64,000 nt of DNA from Mycogone perniciosa (lineage: Eukaryota; Ascomycota; Sordariomycetes; Hypocreales; Hypocreaceae): NCBI GenBank assembly GCA_025331125.1, contig JAOALB010000135.1, forward strand, positions 1-64,000, given 5' to 3'. Under the pieces are notes generated by a model. It saw only the letters and a list, made by a program, of their open reading frames with translations. It searched no databases and was not told the origin of the DNA. Shown in pieces: positions 36,037-48,558 of the stretch (position 1 is its first letter; each line of letters opens with the position of its first letter). A program made the translations under genes and the position numbers.

Positions 36037-38267
36037 TGATGTACTTGTTGTTTTAGATTTTGTCTGGAGGTCGTTGTGAGAGCGTTTTGGCGTGCATGAT
36101 ATCAAGACTTGATTCTTCAACGAGAAATACTCGTTCTTTGTTTAAGACCCTTACTATCCTACCAAAAACATGACCGAATCGCAAGAGAAACACCGTGGTA
36201 GTAACCCTATGTCATTTAGGACGTTCCCAGAACCGTCACTGTTCGATCATCTGTCGCGTAAAATCTGGTTCATAAGCAGCTGTGGTGAGGCCGCAACACT
36301 GTATATCGGCGTCCTGAGAGGCTGCCTCTTGTATCTTCAACAGAAACAGGCTTCCCAAACACTATCGATTCCCCAAATGAACCACTAGAGATGATTCGCT
36401 ATGCTTGCTTAATGGGCTGAGTGGCTGTCTTGCTACTGGTACTGCATTACGACACGTCTTGAAGTTGACTGGTATGGGCTTTCTGACCGTTCAGTTGATG
36501 AACTCGGTCAAAAAGTGTCAGTGTCTCACCCTGCAACACATCCTCATCAACGACGCAATGTCTACTTCGTTTAGATGAGTCCTTGTCGTACCATCCAAAC
36601 CAACGTCTTATTATTGGCCGTCACTATCAGCCATGCATAGACTCACGAACACTCTCATTCTCCCAGCTGCTGCAGACCAGTTTCTCAACACCGACTTCGG
36701 GAAAGATTAACAAATCCCATCAGGATCCCCACATGGCCAAGTTCAACAAGCGCCGGAGACGGTCTTGCCTGTGAAGCTAGGATTCGATCCGAGCCGAGAC
36801 ACATGGAATCTATTGGACTCGGAGTACTCCGTACTAGTTCCATCATACGAGTGCGGAACAAGTAACTACCTGTAGTATGTACGAGTAGTATTGTGCTCCG
36901 TGCTATTTGTACCAACGACTTATGAATGATTGTTTATTTCGGTAGTCAACAGAGCAATCTTATGTTGTGGGTACTATTCCTGGTGTGGCAACGATCAATT
37001 CATGGTCACCGCTCTTGGAGCTGGCTCAGGGGCACTCCCTTGTTGAGGCGGGCCAACCCGTCCAAATCGACAAATGCCGTTATGGGACTGATCCAGTAAT
37101 AATATATACCGTAATAATAGGGATGGATTATCCGCGAATTAGATGGCTGATGTGTTCAAGTAATTATATATACTATTAGTACTACTCTGTACTCGTAGTA
37201 GTACTGCAACCAGGCCTGTTGCCTTACAATAAGCAAATCTACTCGTAGTCATAGAGTACGCAGGATGGAGTCAAGCCAATCGCTCATTGCCAGGGCGATT
37301 TGAGGATCCAGATTCTTGGAATTCACCGGTGAGGCCCTACCGACCTTTGGGTAATCTGGAAAGGTAGCACCGCATATACCAATCTCCGTGGATACGAACT
37401 GCATGCTTGTGGCAGCCATTGAGAGAATAGTAATCCTCGATTTAGAAAAATGGACATGCGGCAACCTGCTGGAGAATAGGGGGCATGTCCCTGGCCAATT
37501 ACCATGCGGTTTAAGGTGCCCGTGGCTTGAAATTATGTATGTACTAATACTACGGAGTACTTCGTACTGCTACTCTACTACTCCGTTGTGGCACAGCTTT
37601 CCAATTTTTTCCCGGGACAGAGCTTCCATGTGAAGCTGTATCAGCTGAAGTTCAAGATGCGTCGCCAAACACATTCCTTCACAAAGCCCGCACCGCCCCT
37701 GAATTTTAGGATCAAAGGAGTAATAACGTAATGAATCAGAAAAATAACCACTTGTGAGAGGGCATCATTTCATCTCATCGTACGAGTACGAGTACGTTTA
37801 AGATAAGTGTGTCCCATGTCAACTCCTTATCAAGCCCTTAGGGGGAATGCATCTTTAAGTTAGCTTTTGAGGCAGCCCCACACTGTCCATGCGGAGGAAA
37901 TGAGGCGGCGGCTTGGTAAGAGTTAGTGCCAACCGATTGTTCACACGCATTCTGCTATTCCTCGGATGCCGCCTCCTATCAACTGCCTGTGCGACAACAT
38001 CTCACCGCCCCCGTGAGAGCACTGAAAGCGCTGGAGGAGAGCAGAGGCGAGGTGTCCTTGGTGTCCTTGGACCCCGCCACAAAGCTCCACAGACTGGGGC
38101 CGCACGAAACCTTCGGTGGGAAGAAATTCCATCCCTTCCTAGGTTCCTTCAAGGGGCTACGAGGACTACGAGAGGCACTCCTCCGTGGAAGTACATACAT
38201 ACATCATCAGCACTCATTCTCTGCGAGGATTTCGTCAATTGACGCTGGACAGCACTCCGCCGTCAAG
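36037..38267. other. Intergenic, 2.2 kb, including the methyltransferase leader
   Basis: No supportable gene. GTACTCCG/CGGAGTAC elements at 36820-36831 (overlapping pair, imperfect palindrome) and 37553-37560. From about 37910 the sequence becomes a GC-richer leader with several upstream ATGs (for example 37926) before the methyltransferase start, so upstream-ORF control is possible. TACATACATACATC lies at about 38190. Confidence 0.5.
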
Positions 38268-40072
38268 ATGTCGAAGCCCACGAGCGTGACCGGCAGCGAG
38301 AGCGAGTTCGAGTTTATCGAGACTCCCAAGGCGACGCCTCCGTCCGAAAAGGAGGAGGATTGCGGCGTCCGCACCACCAAGGTATGTGTGTCCATTGCCC
38401 ATTGCCCATCAATTCCTAGAGGCCTCAATGGCAGCCAGCTTCATCGCCTGTGCATCTAGCTAACATTTACCTCTCTCTCTCTCTCACAGTACCCAGCTAT
38501 CCAGAATGCCCCTCTCCCCGCTGATGGGCCGGGGTCCGACTCCTTCAACAACACTATCCTGCTGTCAGTCCTCGGTGGCGTGCCCTTCTACCTGACCTGG
38601 AAGGTCGGTGGTGGCTGCAAGACCTTCATCTTCTTCGCCATCATCTTTGACCTCCCCATCCTGGCAGCATGGTGGCTCGTCATCTCGGCCATCAGCCCTC
38701 GCAAGACGGACAAGGCCAAGCTCCCTGGCCGTCCCGTCGAATACTACCTTGACTTCAAGAAGGAGGCCGATCGTGTCAAGTACCGCGGCACCAACAAGAT
38801 CCCCATGGAGACCTTCTACGAAATGTACTTTGACGGCGACGTTGACTTCAAGGGCGACTGCCTCGAGGTTCTGGAATATCGTCATGACTGGGCTAGTTTC
38901 CGCTTCACCATTGGCCTCATCAAGTACTTCCTGCTTGGCATGATTCCTGAGCTGATTATGCACACCCGCTCTCAAGGTAAGTTTGCTGCTGTCTACCCCG
39001 CACAGTGCAAATGATCACAATCAATGTGTTGCTAACGTTCCAAAGATGAGGAGCAGGTGCGAGACCACTACGACCGCGGTGACGACTTCTACGGCTGGTT
39101 CCTTGGCCCTCGCATGATCTACACCTCTGGCATTATCTCTGACCCCAACATTGAGGAGACTCTTGAGCAGCTTCAGGATAACAAGCTTACCATTGTCTGC
39201 GAGAAGATTGAGCTGAAGAAGGATGAGAAGATGCTGGATATTGGCTGCGGCTGGGGCACCCTCGCCCGATTTGCCAGTGAGAATTACGGCGCCAAGGTTA
39301 CTGGTATCACTCTTGGTCGCAACCAGACCGCGTGGGGCAACAGCGCCATGCGCAAGGTTGGCGTTCCTGAGTCTCAGAGCAAGATCCTGTGCATGGACTA
39401 CCGTGATATTCCTGTCCCAGCCGGTGGCTACAACAAGATTACCTGTCTCGAGATGGCTGAGCACGTCGGTGTCCGCCACTTCTCTTCCTTCTTGACCCAG
39501 GTTTACAACATGCTTGAAGATGACGGTGTCTTCTTCCTTCAGATTGCTGGTCTGCGAAAGGCTTGGCAGTATGAGGACTTGATCTGGGGCCTGTTCATGA
39601 ACAAGTACGTCTTCCCCGGTGCTGATGCCTCGACTCCTCTCGGCTGGGTTATCGACAAGCTTGAGGGTGCCGGCTTTGAAGTCAAGGGCGTTGACACCGT
39701 TGGTGTTCACTACTCTGCTACTCTCTGGAGGTGGTACCGCAACTGGATGGGCAACCGTGAGAAGGTTGAGGCCAAGTATGGCAAGCGATGGTTCCGCGTA
39801 AGTTTTACCGTCCCTCCTACATAACTTACCAGTTCTAACACGTCTTGCTACAGATCTGGGAGTACTTCCTTGCCTCTTCTACTATTACCTCTCGACAGGG
39901 TGGCGCTACCTGCTTCCAGATTGTGTTGGTCAAGAACATTAACTCGACCCACCGAATTGAGGGCATTGGCAGCCAGTTTGGCCTTTCTGGAGCTTATGAC
40001 AACTCCGAGGCCGACATCAAGTCTTGGGCCACCAAGAACAACGTCGCCTCGTCTGCTGACTACCTCTCTTAA
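38268..40072 (+). CDS. Sphingolipid C9-methyltransferase
   Basis: Adds the C9 methyl branch to the sphingoid base of fungal glucosylceramide, using S-adenosylmethionine. Related to cyclopropane fatty-acid synthases and membrane-bound at the ER. Four exons: 38268-38381, 38490-38976, 39046-39797 and 39854-40072, all with GT-AG introns, giving 523 aa, typical of the family. Hydrophobic segments near residues 60-110 (FNNTILLSVLGGVPFYLTW; FIFFAIIFDLPILAAWWLVI) anchor the protein. The catalytic domain shows HYDRGDDFYGWFLGPRMIYTSG, the SAM-binding LDIGCGWGTLARFA, GITLGRNQ and CLEMAEHVG. The start at 38268 follows a good CAAGATG context and begins MSKPTSVTGSESEFEFIETP. Codon use is strongly GC-ending, which suggests high expression. 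Many fungi carry two paralogues; only one is in this window. Confidence 0.95.
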
Positions 40073-40685
40073 TTGGTTGAGTGACGATATTTCTTCCAAG
40101 CAAAATCAAAAGGGGGTACACCGCCTTCGCCAAAGAAGTCGGTGGGGCTTTTCAACAGCCCTTTTCTGTGAGGACAAGTATTGCGGAAGTATGCGATTTA
40201 ATCTGAGTTGGCCTAGGTTGGGCGGGCAGTTATTCTGATGACGGTCACGATACCACCTTAATTCTCTAGATGGTTGGGAAGGGAAAAGGATGGATGCAAC
40301 TGGGCAGTTAATGTTGGGCAATACCTGTATTGTTTGGGTGATTGCGATTTCGATGTTGGGGGGAAGTTTGTGGTCTTGTGGGTAGGGCAGTCAGTCTAGA
40401 TGTTGTAATTCAATTCGGGATGAATGAAAGGATTTGCGTGCTAATGATCTGATGGTGACGTGAGGTTTGTAGCATGTCTGAGGTATGTACGAAGTACTCT
40501 GTATTGTAAGCGGTTACTTGACAAACTTGACAGGGGTATGATGGAGGTTCAAAAAATATCACCTAACCCTGATATTTTCGATCCATGACAACAAGTCCAC
40601 TCACTCCATGTCCTGTCTATGATTAACAAATCCATTAAAAATATACTCCCAGGATTATAGCACCTAACTCTCCCATCTGGTAATC
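40073..40685. other. Intergenic, 0.6 kb
   Basis: 3' flank of the methyltransferase gene and promoter of the dehydratase gene. One GTACGAAGTACTCTGTA near 40487 is a diverged relative of the dispersed palindrome. No gene seen. Confidence 0.5.
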
Positions 40686-41805
40686 ATGAAAAGAAACACA
40701 ATATCATTACCGTTTCCACTGCGGCAATGGCGCAGCGCATGTTGTTTAAGCAGAGCCGCGTTCTCAACCATCACCACCACACATACAAACTCATCTAGCA
40801 ACACGCCAGTGGACATTGAACAGATTAAGAGCCGACCAGCAAAAATCATCCACGATTACTTGACTCCCATGCCGTCTCACCTACTCACCATCACGCTTTC
40901 CGACCTCCTGGGCCATCAACCGCCCTCCTCCTGCTCAGCAAGCACTGGACTCTTACCACAGGGGCATCACCTTGTCTACTTTCCCTTGCAAACGCCCGCC
41001 TCGCGCCTCGCGCCAGATGGTGCGGATGCGGATCATGCGCCCAGTCCTGAATTCACGAGACGCCTGTGGGCAGGCGGACAGGTTGTGTTTCGGCGGCCTC
41101 TACTGAAGGGGGGCTTGGTGCGAGATGGGCGCGCATGGACGTGCATAGAGAAGATTGAAGACGTAAGAGTCCAGGGGCAGTCGAGTACTGAAAAGGTCTT
41201 TGTCGATGTGTGGAGGAGATATGCATTAGGCCATGAAGACGCCGATGAGGCGAGGGCGTGGGATATCGAGGAGAGGAGGACGTTGGTGTTTATGCGCAAA
41301 CCGGCGTCTTCTTCATCTGCGTCAACTAATCTTCCTCCCTCACGACTCATCAGATGCAAGGTTCCCCGTATCTTCTTTGGAGTGTTGTAAGAAAACTAAT
41401 ATGTCATGTGCAGATCCCCATCAACCAACATATTCCACCTCTCTGCTCCCCACGCCACGGCATCTCTTCCACTTCTCCGCCTTGACATACAACGCCCACG
41501 CCATACACATCGATCCTCTCTACGCGCAATCCCAAGACGGTCACCGCGCACTGCTAGTTCATGGGCCTTTGTCTCTGGCGCTTATGCTGCGCGTGTTGAC
41601 GGATCATATCGGCGGTCAGAACGTGGCGAGTATTTCGTATAGGAATTATGCACCGCTGTATGTTGGTGAGAGAATGAATGTCTGTGTGAGACGGGCGAAT
41701 GGGAAAGGGGGAAGTGATGGGAAAGGAGAGCAGGTTTGGGATGTATGGGTTGAAGGGCCTGAAGGGGGGTTAGCTGTCAAGGGGAGTGCTGTGGTATGGG
41801 AATAG
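40686..41805 (+). CDS. HTD2: Mitochondrial 3-hydroxyacyl-thioester dehydratase (mtFAS II)
   Basis: Hot-dog-fold enzyme that removes water from 3-hydroxyacyl-ACP in mitochondrial type II fatty-acid synthesis, the pathway that feeds lipoic acid. Two exons, 40686-41367 and 41414-41805, joined by a 46 nt intron (GTATCT donor, ACTAAT branch, GTGCAG acceptor), give 357 aa. The N-terminus (MKRNTISLPFPLRQWRSACC) is basic and Ser-rich, suiting mitochondrial import. Residues 75-150 contain YFPLQTP, RRLWAGGQVVFRRPL and ERRTLVFMR, and the C-terminal half has the family signature FHFSALTYNAHAIHID and VHGPLSLALMLRVL. An alternative donor at 41361 would break the frame. The 46 nt intron is near the lower limit for this group but fits the frame exactly. 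The gene converges on GPI13. Confidence 0.9.
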
Positions 41806-42016
41806 AAAATAACTCTCTGTGACGGTCTATGACCAAAGGTCAAGCACAAGATACAATAAAGCCCATGAGTGATGAATGCTCAGAGAAAAGTCTATTGATG
41901 GACCTATCCAAGGTATCTAATGCCACCTGTGCCAACTCCCCTATCCGCCTCACGCCCAATATCATACAAACTCCGCAAACGAATGCTTTTTTGCTTTCCA
42001 AACACCAGCTAGTTTC

Positions 42017-45000
42017 CTATTCCGCCCATCCAAAAACCTCACTAATTGCCAAAGCATTACTCCTCACCCCGACCAAGGCCACCAAAACGGCCACCAAGTC
42101 CAACACCAGCAACAACACCGCCGCCAGCATAAATCTCGGGCTGAACACACGATACAGCATGAGATGTCTCCTCAACCAGCCCGCCCAGCTCATCGTCGCC
42201 AGTGCCTCGACGGCAAAGTACCCAATGAAGACACCCAACGCACGCGCCGTCGTCTCTAGCGCGCCGCGCTGCTTGGGACCGACTTTCCACAGCACGAGCA
42301 GCGGGACTGAAGCCGCGGCGATGATCTGCCCGGCAAAGGTGTTGAGGATCACGACGAGAGGGGACCAGGGGTAGCGGACTGTGAAGAGCGGGATGAATGC
42401 GCTGTCCCACTGGATGCTGGACAGAACGGCTTGGTGGCCTGTCTTGAAGAAGTAAAAGTTGCCGAGAATAGCCAGCATCACGGGGCCAATGGTCTCCGAC
42501 TTGAGCGAGTTGAGATCGATAATCTCAGCGAGACAGAGGATCTGCCACATCATGAGGGCCAGGGCTCCCGAGCCCATGGGCTTGGTGAGCAAGATACATG
42601 TCGCAAAGATATTGAGGGGCAGGAAGAGGTAGCGAGCCCCCATGGCATTGCCATATCCGAGAATAGTCACAATGGACTGACCAGTATTGGAAGCCGTCGA
42701 CAAGATGGAGACAGACGGCGGTGCCCATACAAAGGCCGTTGAGCCAGCCACCAGGGCGAGGCCCAGTGCTGTCTGGGCAACATATACCCCAGTAGTCTTG
42801 AGTGTATCCTCGGGCAGCTGGCCCTCAAGCCAATTGCCGTTGTCGGCTGCGTCAATGACCCAGTATACGGCCGACACGAATAGACCACCACGGAAGACAA
42901 ATCCAATCCAGGTCGGCGCCAGGCCCTCGTACGACTTCGACGGTATGAGGAAGGCCTTGATAATGGATGGAAGAGCGATAAATACAATAAAAGGAATGGC
43001 AAGTTGCCAGGGCGCTGACGTGGATGATGTAACAGAGGCGTAGTATGTTGAAGTGCAGTAAGGCATCTGCTCCTCGCGGCAGAGTTTCGAGTATGACGCC
43101 AATCGCCCGAGGACGATGAAGATTATAGAATGGTAGATGGCCATGGTACGATCTACCTTGGACTCGATACGGAACGAGGAAACCACTGCAGCCAAACCAA
43201 ATGTTGCGATGAAAAACAAAAGCATGGTGTCCTCCCAGATGGTGTAGGAGTTGGACGCAAAGCCAAAGGAGTGACTAAGCGTAAGGACGACGGATAGCCA
43301 ACCCCAAAAGGATTGGGGCACAAGATTTCGAAGTGTCTTGCCAGAGTTGTAGAGAGAAGAAACAATGCCCGTCATCAACAAAGTCATGACCAGTGCAGCA
43401 AGGCCATCCATGCGCTGTTGTCTGTACAGCCCCATGGCTATGAGGACCCCAACAATAAGGAGCACCCGCATATCCCACAGTCCGCTCAGCAAGTTTCTGT
43501 GATAGAACTGGTCTGGATGTGTCTCGTCTTCACCATTGAGGTTCATAATTTCCAGTCTTCTCTCAGCGTAGTCAAGCTCAGCATCGTTGCTCACGAGGAA
43601 CTCATCGTCCTCATCCTGTGAAGAATACATGACGAGCATCAAGAGTCCAAAAGCTGTAATAAAGACACCCGCAACCATACGAGGGACATCAAATCGAGCC
43701 CAGAGGCCCTTGCAGATCTGCAAAGTTTCCTCTTGGAATTTCGTAAACGCTGTATAGGTATCCTGATGACTCATGCCAGGCTTATTGGCCAGAGTCCAGA
43801 GCGCGCCAGGAGATCCGGGCTCGTTGGTCTGGGAGATGCCACGGGCTGTGAAATAGGACTGTTGATATCTTTCAATACCAGCAGACGCAATTCGCGAGAC
43901 AGCAGCGAGATTGGCCCAGTCATTACCCTTTGGTCCGGCAAAGGCCTCTTCAATCGGTCTGCCGAGGTTGTTGAAAGGAATTGGGATTCCTAGCAGCAAC
44001 GCGAGCGTCGGTACCAGGTCAATCTGATTCACAGGTCTGATCTTGGCTGTGGCTGGAGGGGTCACGTACTCGGGAGATGTTCTCCCAAAGACAGGTTGCT
44101 TCGAATACATCCACAAAGCAGCCTCCACCTCGTCATCGCTCTCGCCGCCGTGATCGCCCTTGCCATCCATACCGTGATCGCCCATCACAACCAAAAGCGT
44201 GTCGTCATCAATAGACTCCACGACTTTACCGACAAACTCGTTCATCTGCTGGAGCTTGGCGGTCATGGCAGGGTGGTCTGGACCATATCGATGACCAGCG
44301 TGATCAACGCCCAGACAATGTCCAATGAGGAGATCCCACTCCCCCTTCTTCCCCGACTCCAAGAGCGGGAATATGTTGTCGATGACCCCGTTGTCGACTG
44401 TATGCAGATCCCAGACATTGAAGCTATCATAGGCTTTGCTGATGTTGGGTTCAAAGTACCCAGGGAACAAAGCCCACCAGGTGTCGTCTCCAAGATGCGC
44501 TATCTTCTTGCTAGACTGCTTCAGCTGCATCAACAGATTATCCTCATCGATCGCCGTCCCCGCAAAGTTGCTGCCCGCATCCATAAACGTCGGAAGCGTC
44601 CCAGTCGTCAGGCCCTTAAGCCTCTGAAGCGTCGTAGTCGGGGGATCGGCGATGAAGGGTCGCAGAAAGGCATTCTGGGGCGCCTTAACCGCCATATCGT
44701 AGAGAAAGGGGAAGGAATTGTGAAAGGCATGCGCCGTGGTCGGATGCTCTGGGACGGTGAAATCATATCGCAGAGCGTCGATCAGGATCACCACAGCCCG
44801 GTCAAACTTTTTCGGATGCCAGCAACCCGTCTGCACATCCAACAGCGCCTGCTTGCTCCCAAGGTCAATCGGAGGCGCCGTGCAGTTCGACTTGTCCTCC
44901 AGCACCAGCCTCGTCAGGAGAAATCCGCCTGTGAAGAGCCATATGCCCACAGCGTGGACGACTAGTAGCCAGCCCCAAAACGCGGCCGTCCACCACCACC

Positions 45001-45211
45001 GCCGCTCGTATGCCCTCTGTCTCTTCTCATTGAGCTTTTCCCGCTGCTTCTCCAGGATCTCGGCCTTTTCTCGCTCGGTCGGCAGGCCCTTCTTTACGGC
45101 TTCGACGTCTTGGACCTCCTTGGCCGCCTTCGCTTTGGCCCATTGCGCTGCGATGGCCTTGTAGTCGGGTGTCGGCGGCGCGTCCTTCGCCTTCGCGCCG
45201 CGCTGAGACAT
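42017..45211 (-). CDS. GPI13: GPI ethanolamine phosphate transferase 3 (GPI13/PIG-O)
   Basis: ER enzyme that transfers ethanolamine phosphate to the third mannose of the GPI anchor, the group later linked to proteins. Single exon, 1064 aa, usual for Gpi13. A cytosolic Lys/Glu-rich N-terminus and a first membrane helix (TAAFWGWLLVVHAVGIWLF) at about residues 73-92 are followed by a lumenal alkaline-phosphatase-like domain: VVILIDALRYDF near 142, THR-like TTLQRLKGLTTGTLPTF near 195, HCLGVDHAGHRYGPDH near 305 and the metal site VMGDHGMDGKGDHGG near 346. The C-terminal half is a bundle of many membrane helices. The start MSQRGAKAKDAPP at 45211 is the only sensible one. Large plus-strand frames over this gene, up to 289 codons, are shadows. 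Confidence 0.96.
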   Translation of the reverse strand: MSQRGAKAKDAPPTPDYKAIAAQWAKAKAAKEVQDVEAVKKGLPTEREKAEILEKQREKLNEKRQRAYERRWWWTAAFWGWLLVVHAVGIWLFTGGFLLTRLVLEDKSNCTAPPIDLGSKQALLDVQTGCWHPKKFDRAVVILIDALRYDFTVPEHPTTAHAFHNSFPFLYDMAVKAPQNAFLRPFIADPPTTTLQRLKGLTTGTLPTFMDAGSNFAGTAIDEDNLLMQLKQSSKKIAHLGDDTWWALFPGYFEPNISKAYDSFNVWDLHTVDNGVIDNIFPLLESGKKGEWDLLIGHCLGVDHAGHRYGPDHPAMTAKLQQMNEFVGKVVESIDDDTLLVVMGDHGMDGKGDHGGESDDEVEAALWMYSKQPVFGRTSPEYVTPPATAKIRPVNQIDLVPTLALLLGIPIPFNNLGRPIEEAFAGPKGNDWANLAAVSRIASAGIERYQQSYFTARGISQTNEPGSPGALWTLANKPGMSHQDTYTAFTKFQEETLQICKGLWARFDVPRMVAGVFITAFGLLMLVMYSSQDEDDEFLVSNDAELDYAERRLEIMNLNGEDETHPDQFYHRNLLSGLWDMRVLLIVGVLIAMGLYRQQRMDGLAALVMTLLMTGIVSSLYNSGKTLRNLVPQSFWGWLSVVLTLSHSFGFASNSYTIWEDTMLLFFIATFGLAAVVSSFRIESKVDRTMAIYHSIIFIVLGRLASYSKLCREEQMPYCTSTYYASVTSSTSAPWQLAIPFIVFIALPSIIKAFLIPSKSYEGLAPTWIGFVFRGGLFVSAVYWVIDAADNGNWLEGQLPEDTLKTTGVYVAQTALGLALVAGSTAFVWAPPSVSILSTASNTGQSIVTILGYGNAMGARYLFLPLNIFATCILLTKPMGSGALALMMWQILCLAEIIDLNSLKSETIGPVMLAILGNFYFFKTGHQAVLSSIQWDSAFIPLFTVRYPWSPLVVILNTFAGQIIAAASVPLLVLWKVGPKQRGALETTARALGVFIGYFAVEALATMSWAGWLRRHLMLYRVFSPRFMLAAVLLLVLDLVAVLVALVGVRSNALAISEVFGWAE

Positions 45212-45996
45212 TTTGTTATAGGCTTGTCACTGTCGAGGCGCAAGCCATTGGCGTCTCCTGGAGTTTTTCAATCAAAATGAAGAAATAGGGCAAAGGAGAG
45301 GAAAGGAAAGGAAAGTGAATGAGAGAATGAAAAGGTTTCGGTCTGGTGTAGTATTCGCCAGCAGAGTTACATCAGAGCCGCCAGCTTAGGTGTTCATGTG
45401 GTGGATCTTCCCGAAGCCACAGAGGCAACGGCTAGGCCCCACCACCAAGAAATAATATCCCGATGACAGGATTGCCGCTAATCTTTCCTCAAAGACCAAA
45501 TTAATATTCTACTATTAGATCAGGGGATCTTATTACCGAGTCTATGAAAATGAAAAGACGTCATTCATTAACTCTATACTATTGACAAAAGAGCCCGTCA
45601 CAGCCCCAAACTTTTTTCCAAATATACATTCATATAGACGTGATTGTTCGTGTCGATTCCCAATCTTCCATCTCGTGTGAATGCCCGTTCGTTTCAGATA
45701 TCCCATTTGGTCGTCATTGCAGAAAGGAACCAAGAAAGAAAAAGGTGATAATAATAGAGCAAAAATGCAACACAATGCAGAGGAGTTCTTCAGAATGCCG
45801 CCCCCAAACGCCGTTGCATGTATCCTCCAACTTGATGCATGGTGCCATATCTCAATCACCAGGAAATCAAAAGCCCTCCCCCCCCGGCCCAGTCCAGTAT
45901 ATACAAGCGCCTAAAGCATGTTCCCAGGTTTGGCACAGCGCGAGCTTAAGTCTCCGAGAAGAGTCGACCTCACCTGGAGAGATTGCTGCTCTGGAC
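45212..45996. other. Intergenic, 0.8 kb
   Basis: Promoter of GPI13 (purine-rich AGGAAAGGAAAGGAAAG near 45298 on the plus strand) and 3' flank of the cytochrome b561-like gene. No gene seen. Confidence 0.5.
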
Positions 45997-48474
45997 CTAG
46001 TCGAACATGTCCGCCCCTGTAGGCCGGCCACTGCTCGTTCTTCGTCGCTCCATTCGTCTTCTTCTCCGGTTATCAGCAGCGGACTCATTCCCCTTGTCCT
46101 CGACCCTATCCTGATCTTGGCCACTCGGGGCGATGCTCATGCCGCTCCACGTCCCATGGCTTCCTACGCTCGAGACCGTTTGAGTTGGCAATTGTAGTGT
46201 GCTCGACGGGCCAGGTTGTCCAGAGAAGTAGGCCGAATCCTTGGCTCGTCTGCTACCCTTGGCAAAGGCAGGATTGGGAGGAGACAGCGGCATCAGCTCA
46301 TCTTCTTCCACTTTCTGCTCGGCTGCCGATTCGGGCCTTCTTTGGCTGGAGTCCCTACGGTATCGGCGGCTGTGCGCGGGAGAGTCGAGAGCAGATACGC
46401 TGCTGTCTGAATCCGCTCGGCCCCTGTTTTCCCTCGCCTCTTCCTCAGTAAGGCGCCTGAGTGTCACATTCCTGTCCTTGTCATCGTGGACCCTTAATTT
46501 GACACTCAAGGGCTGGCTCCTCGGCGTTCCGAGACGCTCTTTTTCTTCGGCTGCCAGGCTGCTAGCACGGGCTGCCGCAGCTGCCGCCGCCCTGTCGCCT
46601 GCCCTGCGTCGTCTAGACGAAGTTCGTCGTTGGGGCAGGTCGGCAACGGATGTTAAATCCGAGACATCAAGCTCGGAATGCAATACACCACGAGGATCGC
46701 TAGGCATGGGAGGCATTGACACGTGGTCAACGTTAGGCCTATGTCTTGGTGGGCCGCTACCGTTCGGTGGTGTTCTTGGGGGAGGCGGCCTAGAATCCAT
46801 AGCTCGAGTATCCATGGTCGATTCTGTCATTTCCGAGATATCTGTCGGAGGGTAACCTCTTGCTGGTGGGCGGCGAGAGTCTCTCCTAGACGGCGAAGCG
46901 TATCCATCTCCAGTATATCTAGAGAATTGAGTACCAGTGCCAGATCGCATGTCATCTTCTTCTCTCATCCGCTCTTCTTCCTTTTTGGCACGCCTATCAG
47001 CCAGTTTCTTGCTGATCCAGCCCATTCCCAAACCAGACAGAAGACCCTTGGCAAATCCGCCACCACCAGCACCGTCATCTTGAACCCGTCGTGACGGACT
47101 AACATAGGACGAATATTCCGTTTCCTCATCCAAGTCTGGTCTGTTGCCACGGGCGCGGGAAGGCCGGGGAGATACTGGACGGCGTGGGTCTCGGCTATCT
47201 AGGGCAGTCATTGTAGGATTGGTAGGAGCTGGATTCCGAGTTGGTGGAATGGTAGATAAGTCGTCGGTGTAGTCGCTGTTGAATTCGCTGACCGTTGTCG
47301 CACGTCCAGATCTTTGACGTCGAGGCGTCTCGGTGGAAACCGCAGAGTATGCCTCATCACGTTTATTCCGCTTGTTCATGAAATTGGAGAATAGCTTTCC
47401 AGCACCGAAAACAGCAGCAGCTCCACCCAATGCCTTCATGAAGCCGCCGCCACCTTTCTGTTTTGGAAGATCCGAATACTTCTCGTCAAAATAACTGGCT
47501 GGTCGAGATGAAAGCACCGTGGGTCCTCTGCTTCGGCTCACAGACCGCGACTTACTCCTGACTCGACTTCGATCGTCATCTCGATCCTTCTTACGTCCCC
47601 TCATCAAAGCAAATATCCCTGCGCCGGCAGCAAGAGGGCCTAGCCATTTCCATTTAGAACCATGATCCTCTCTGTGTTCAGAAAAGTACTCTGATTCAGT
47701 GATGCGAGTGTTGCCTGCTTCAGAGCGAACTCCGGACATGTACAATTCGCGGCGTCCTTCGGATCGGTAGCTGAGAACAAAGTAGACCAGGAGAAGAAGG
47801 CCCATCCACACGGCATATAGAATAAAGAGATATTTTGGCGAGCCATATAAGGTAAGTCCGAGGGGTACCTGAACGATTCCGAGAAGCGCAACGGCTCTAC
47901 CGGTCCATTGGTGAAGCATGATGCGCAGAGAGCGGATCTTGGTAATATGCCGAACCAGGCGACCGCCAACGAGCTGAACCATGAAGAAAACTAAGATGGC
48001 AATGCCGATTCCATGGTGTGGGTTGGTCAAGTTCCGTTTTGGGCCAACCGCAAAGAAGGGCAGAATAAAGGCAGCAAGTAGCAATAAGCAAGAGAAGACG
48101 TGTAACTGTGCGTGGTATCGAACAGCATAACCGGGCTCTCTCGAATAGAATCTCGCGAGCATAACAGCCGCCGGGACCAGGAAGAGGAAAACTATGGCGG
48201 CTAGGACAGCGTGGGCCAGGATAATAGTGTGGTATTGTTGAAGCGTTGCGAATCGATTACCCATGCCTGTGTCAGATTGTTAGACAAACGGGTCTCGACC
48301 AAGACAGCCGGGATCCAAACCATTGTATCTCATAGTATCGAAATTTGTCCCCTGCAAGTTAGGGAGAAGGAACGTGTTCTTAGTATACTCCCACGTTCCA
48401 TCTCCCACCACCATGGTGTTGGAATCATAGGTCGCAGCACCAGGCGCTGAAAACTGGTCTGGTGCCGGCGCCAT
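45997..48474 (-). CDS. Cytochrome b561/ferric-reductase-like membrane protein with disordered tail
   Basis: Two exons (48321-48474 and 45997-48266; 54 nt intron, GTTTGG donor, ACACAG acceptor) give 807 aa, starting MAPAPDQFSAPGAATYDSNT. Residues 60-215 hold five or six membrane helices with histidines placed as in cytochrome b561 domains: IILAHAVLAAI, YHAQLHVFSC, NPHHGIGIAI and MLHQWTGRAVALLG, likely haem ligands. There is no signal peptide and no DOMON domain, unlike many fungal relatives. The remaining 550 residues are Arg/Ser/Pro-rich and probably disordered, with basic clusters (RGRKKDRDDDRSRVRSKSRS) and Gly-rich hydrophobic patches (GGGFMKALGGAAAVFGAGKLF) that could touch membranes. Electron transfer across an internal membrane is inferred from the fold; the donor and acceptor are unknown. 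Confidence 0.85.
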
Positions 48475-48558
48475 GATGGCGACGAGGAGGCTGGACGACA
48501 GATATTTCCGTCAGAACCAGGAGGGCGGCTCCCCTCTCCCAAGCGTATCGTAGGTAGG

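Noticed and set aside
36170..36388. 72-codon ORF just after the SH3BGR-like gene
   Set aside because: Lies 134 bp past its stop, probably in the 3' untranslated region or flank; no motif.
39021..39710. 229-codon minus-strand open frame
   Set aside because: Antisense to the methyltransferase exon 3; produced by its biased third-codon positions.
44096..44965. 289-codon plus-strand open frame
   Set aside because: It lies antisense to the well-supported GPI13 coding region, has an Arg/His-rich translation and no motifs; it is a shadow frame.
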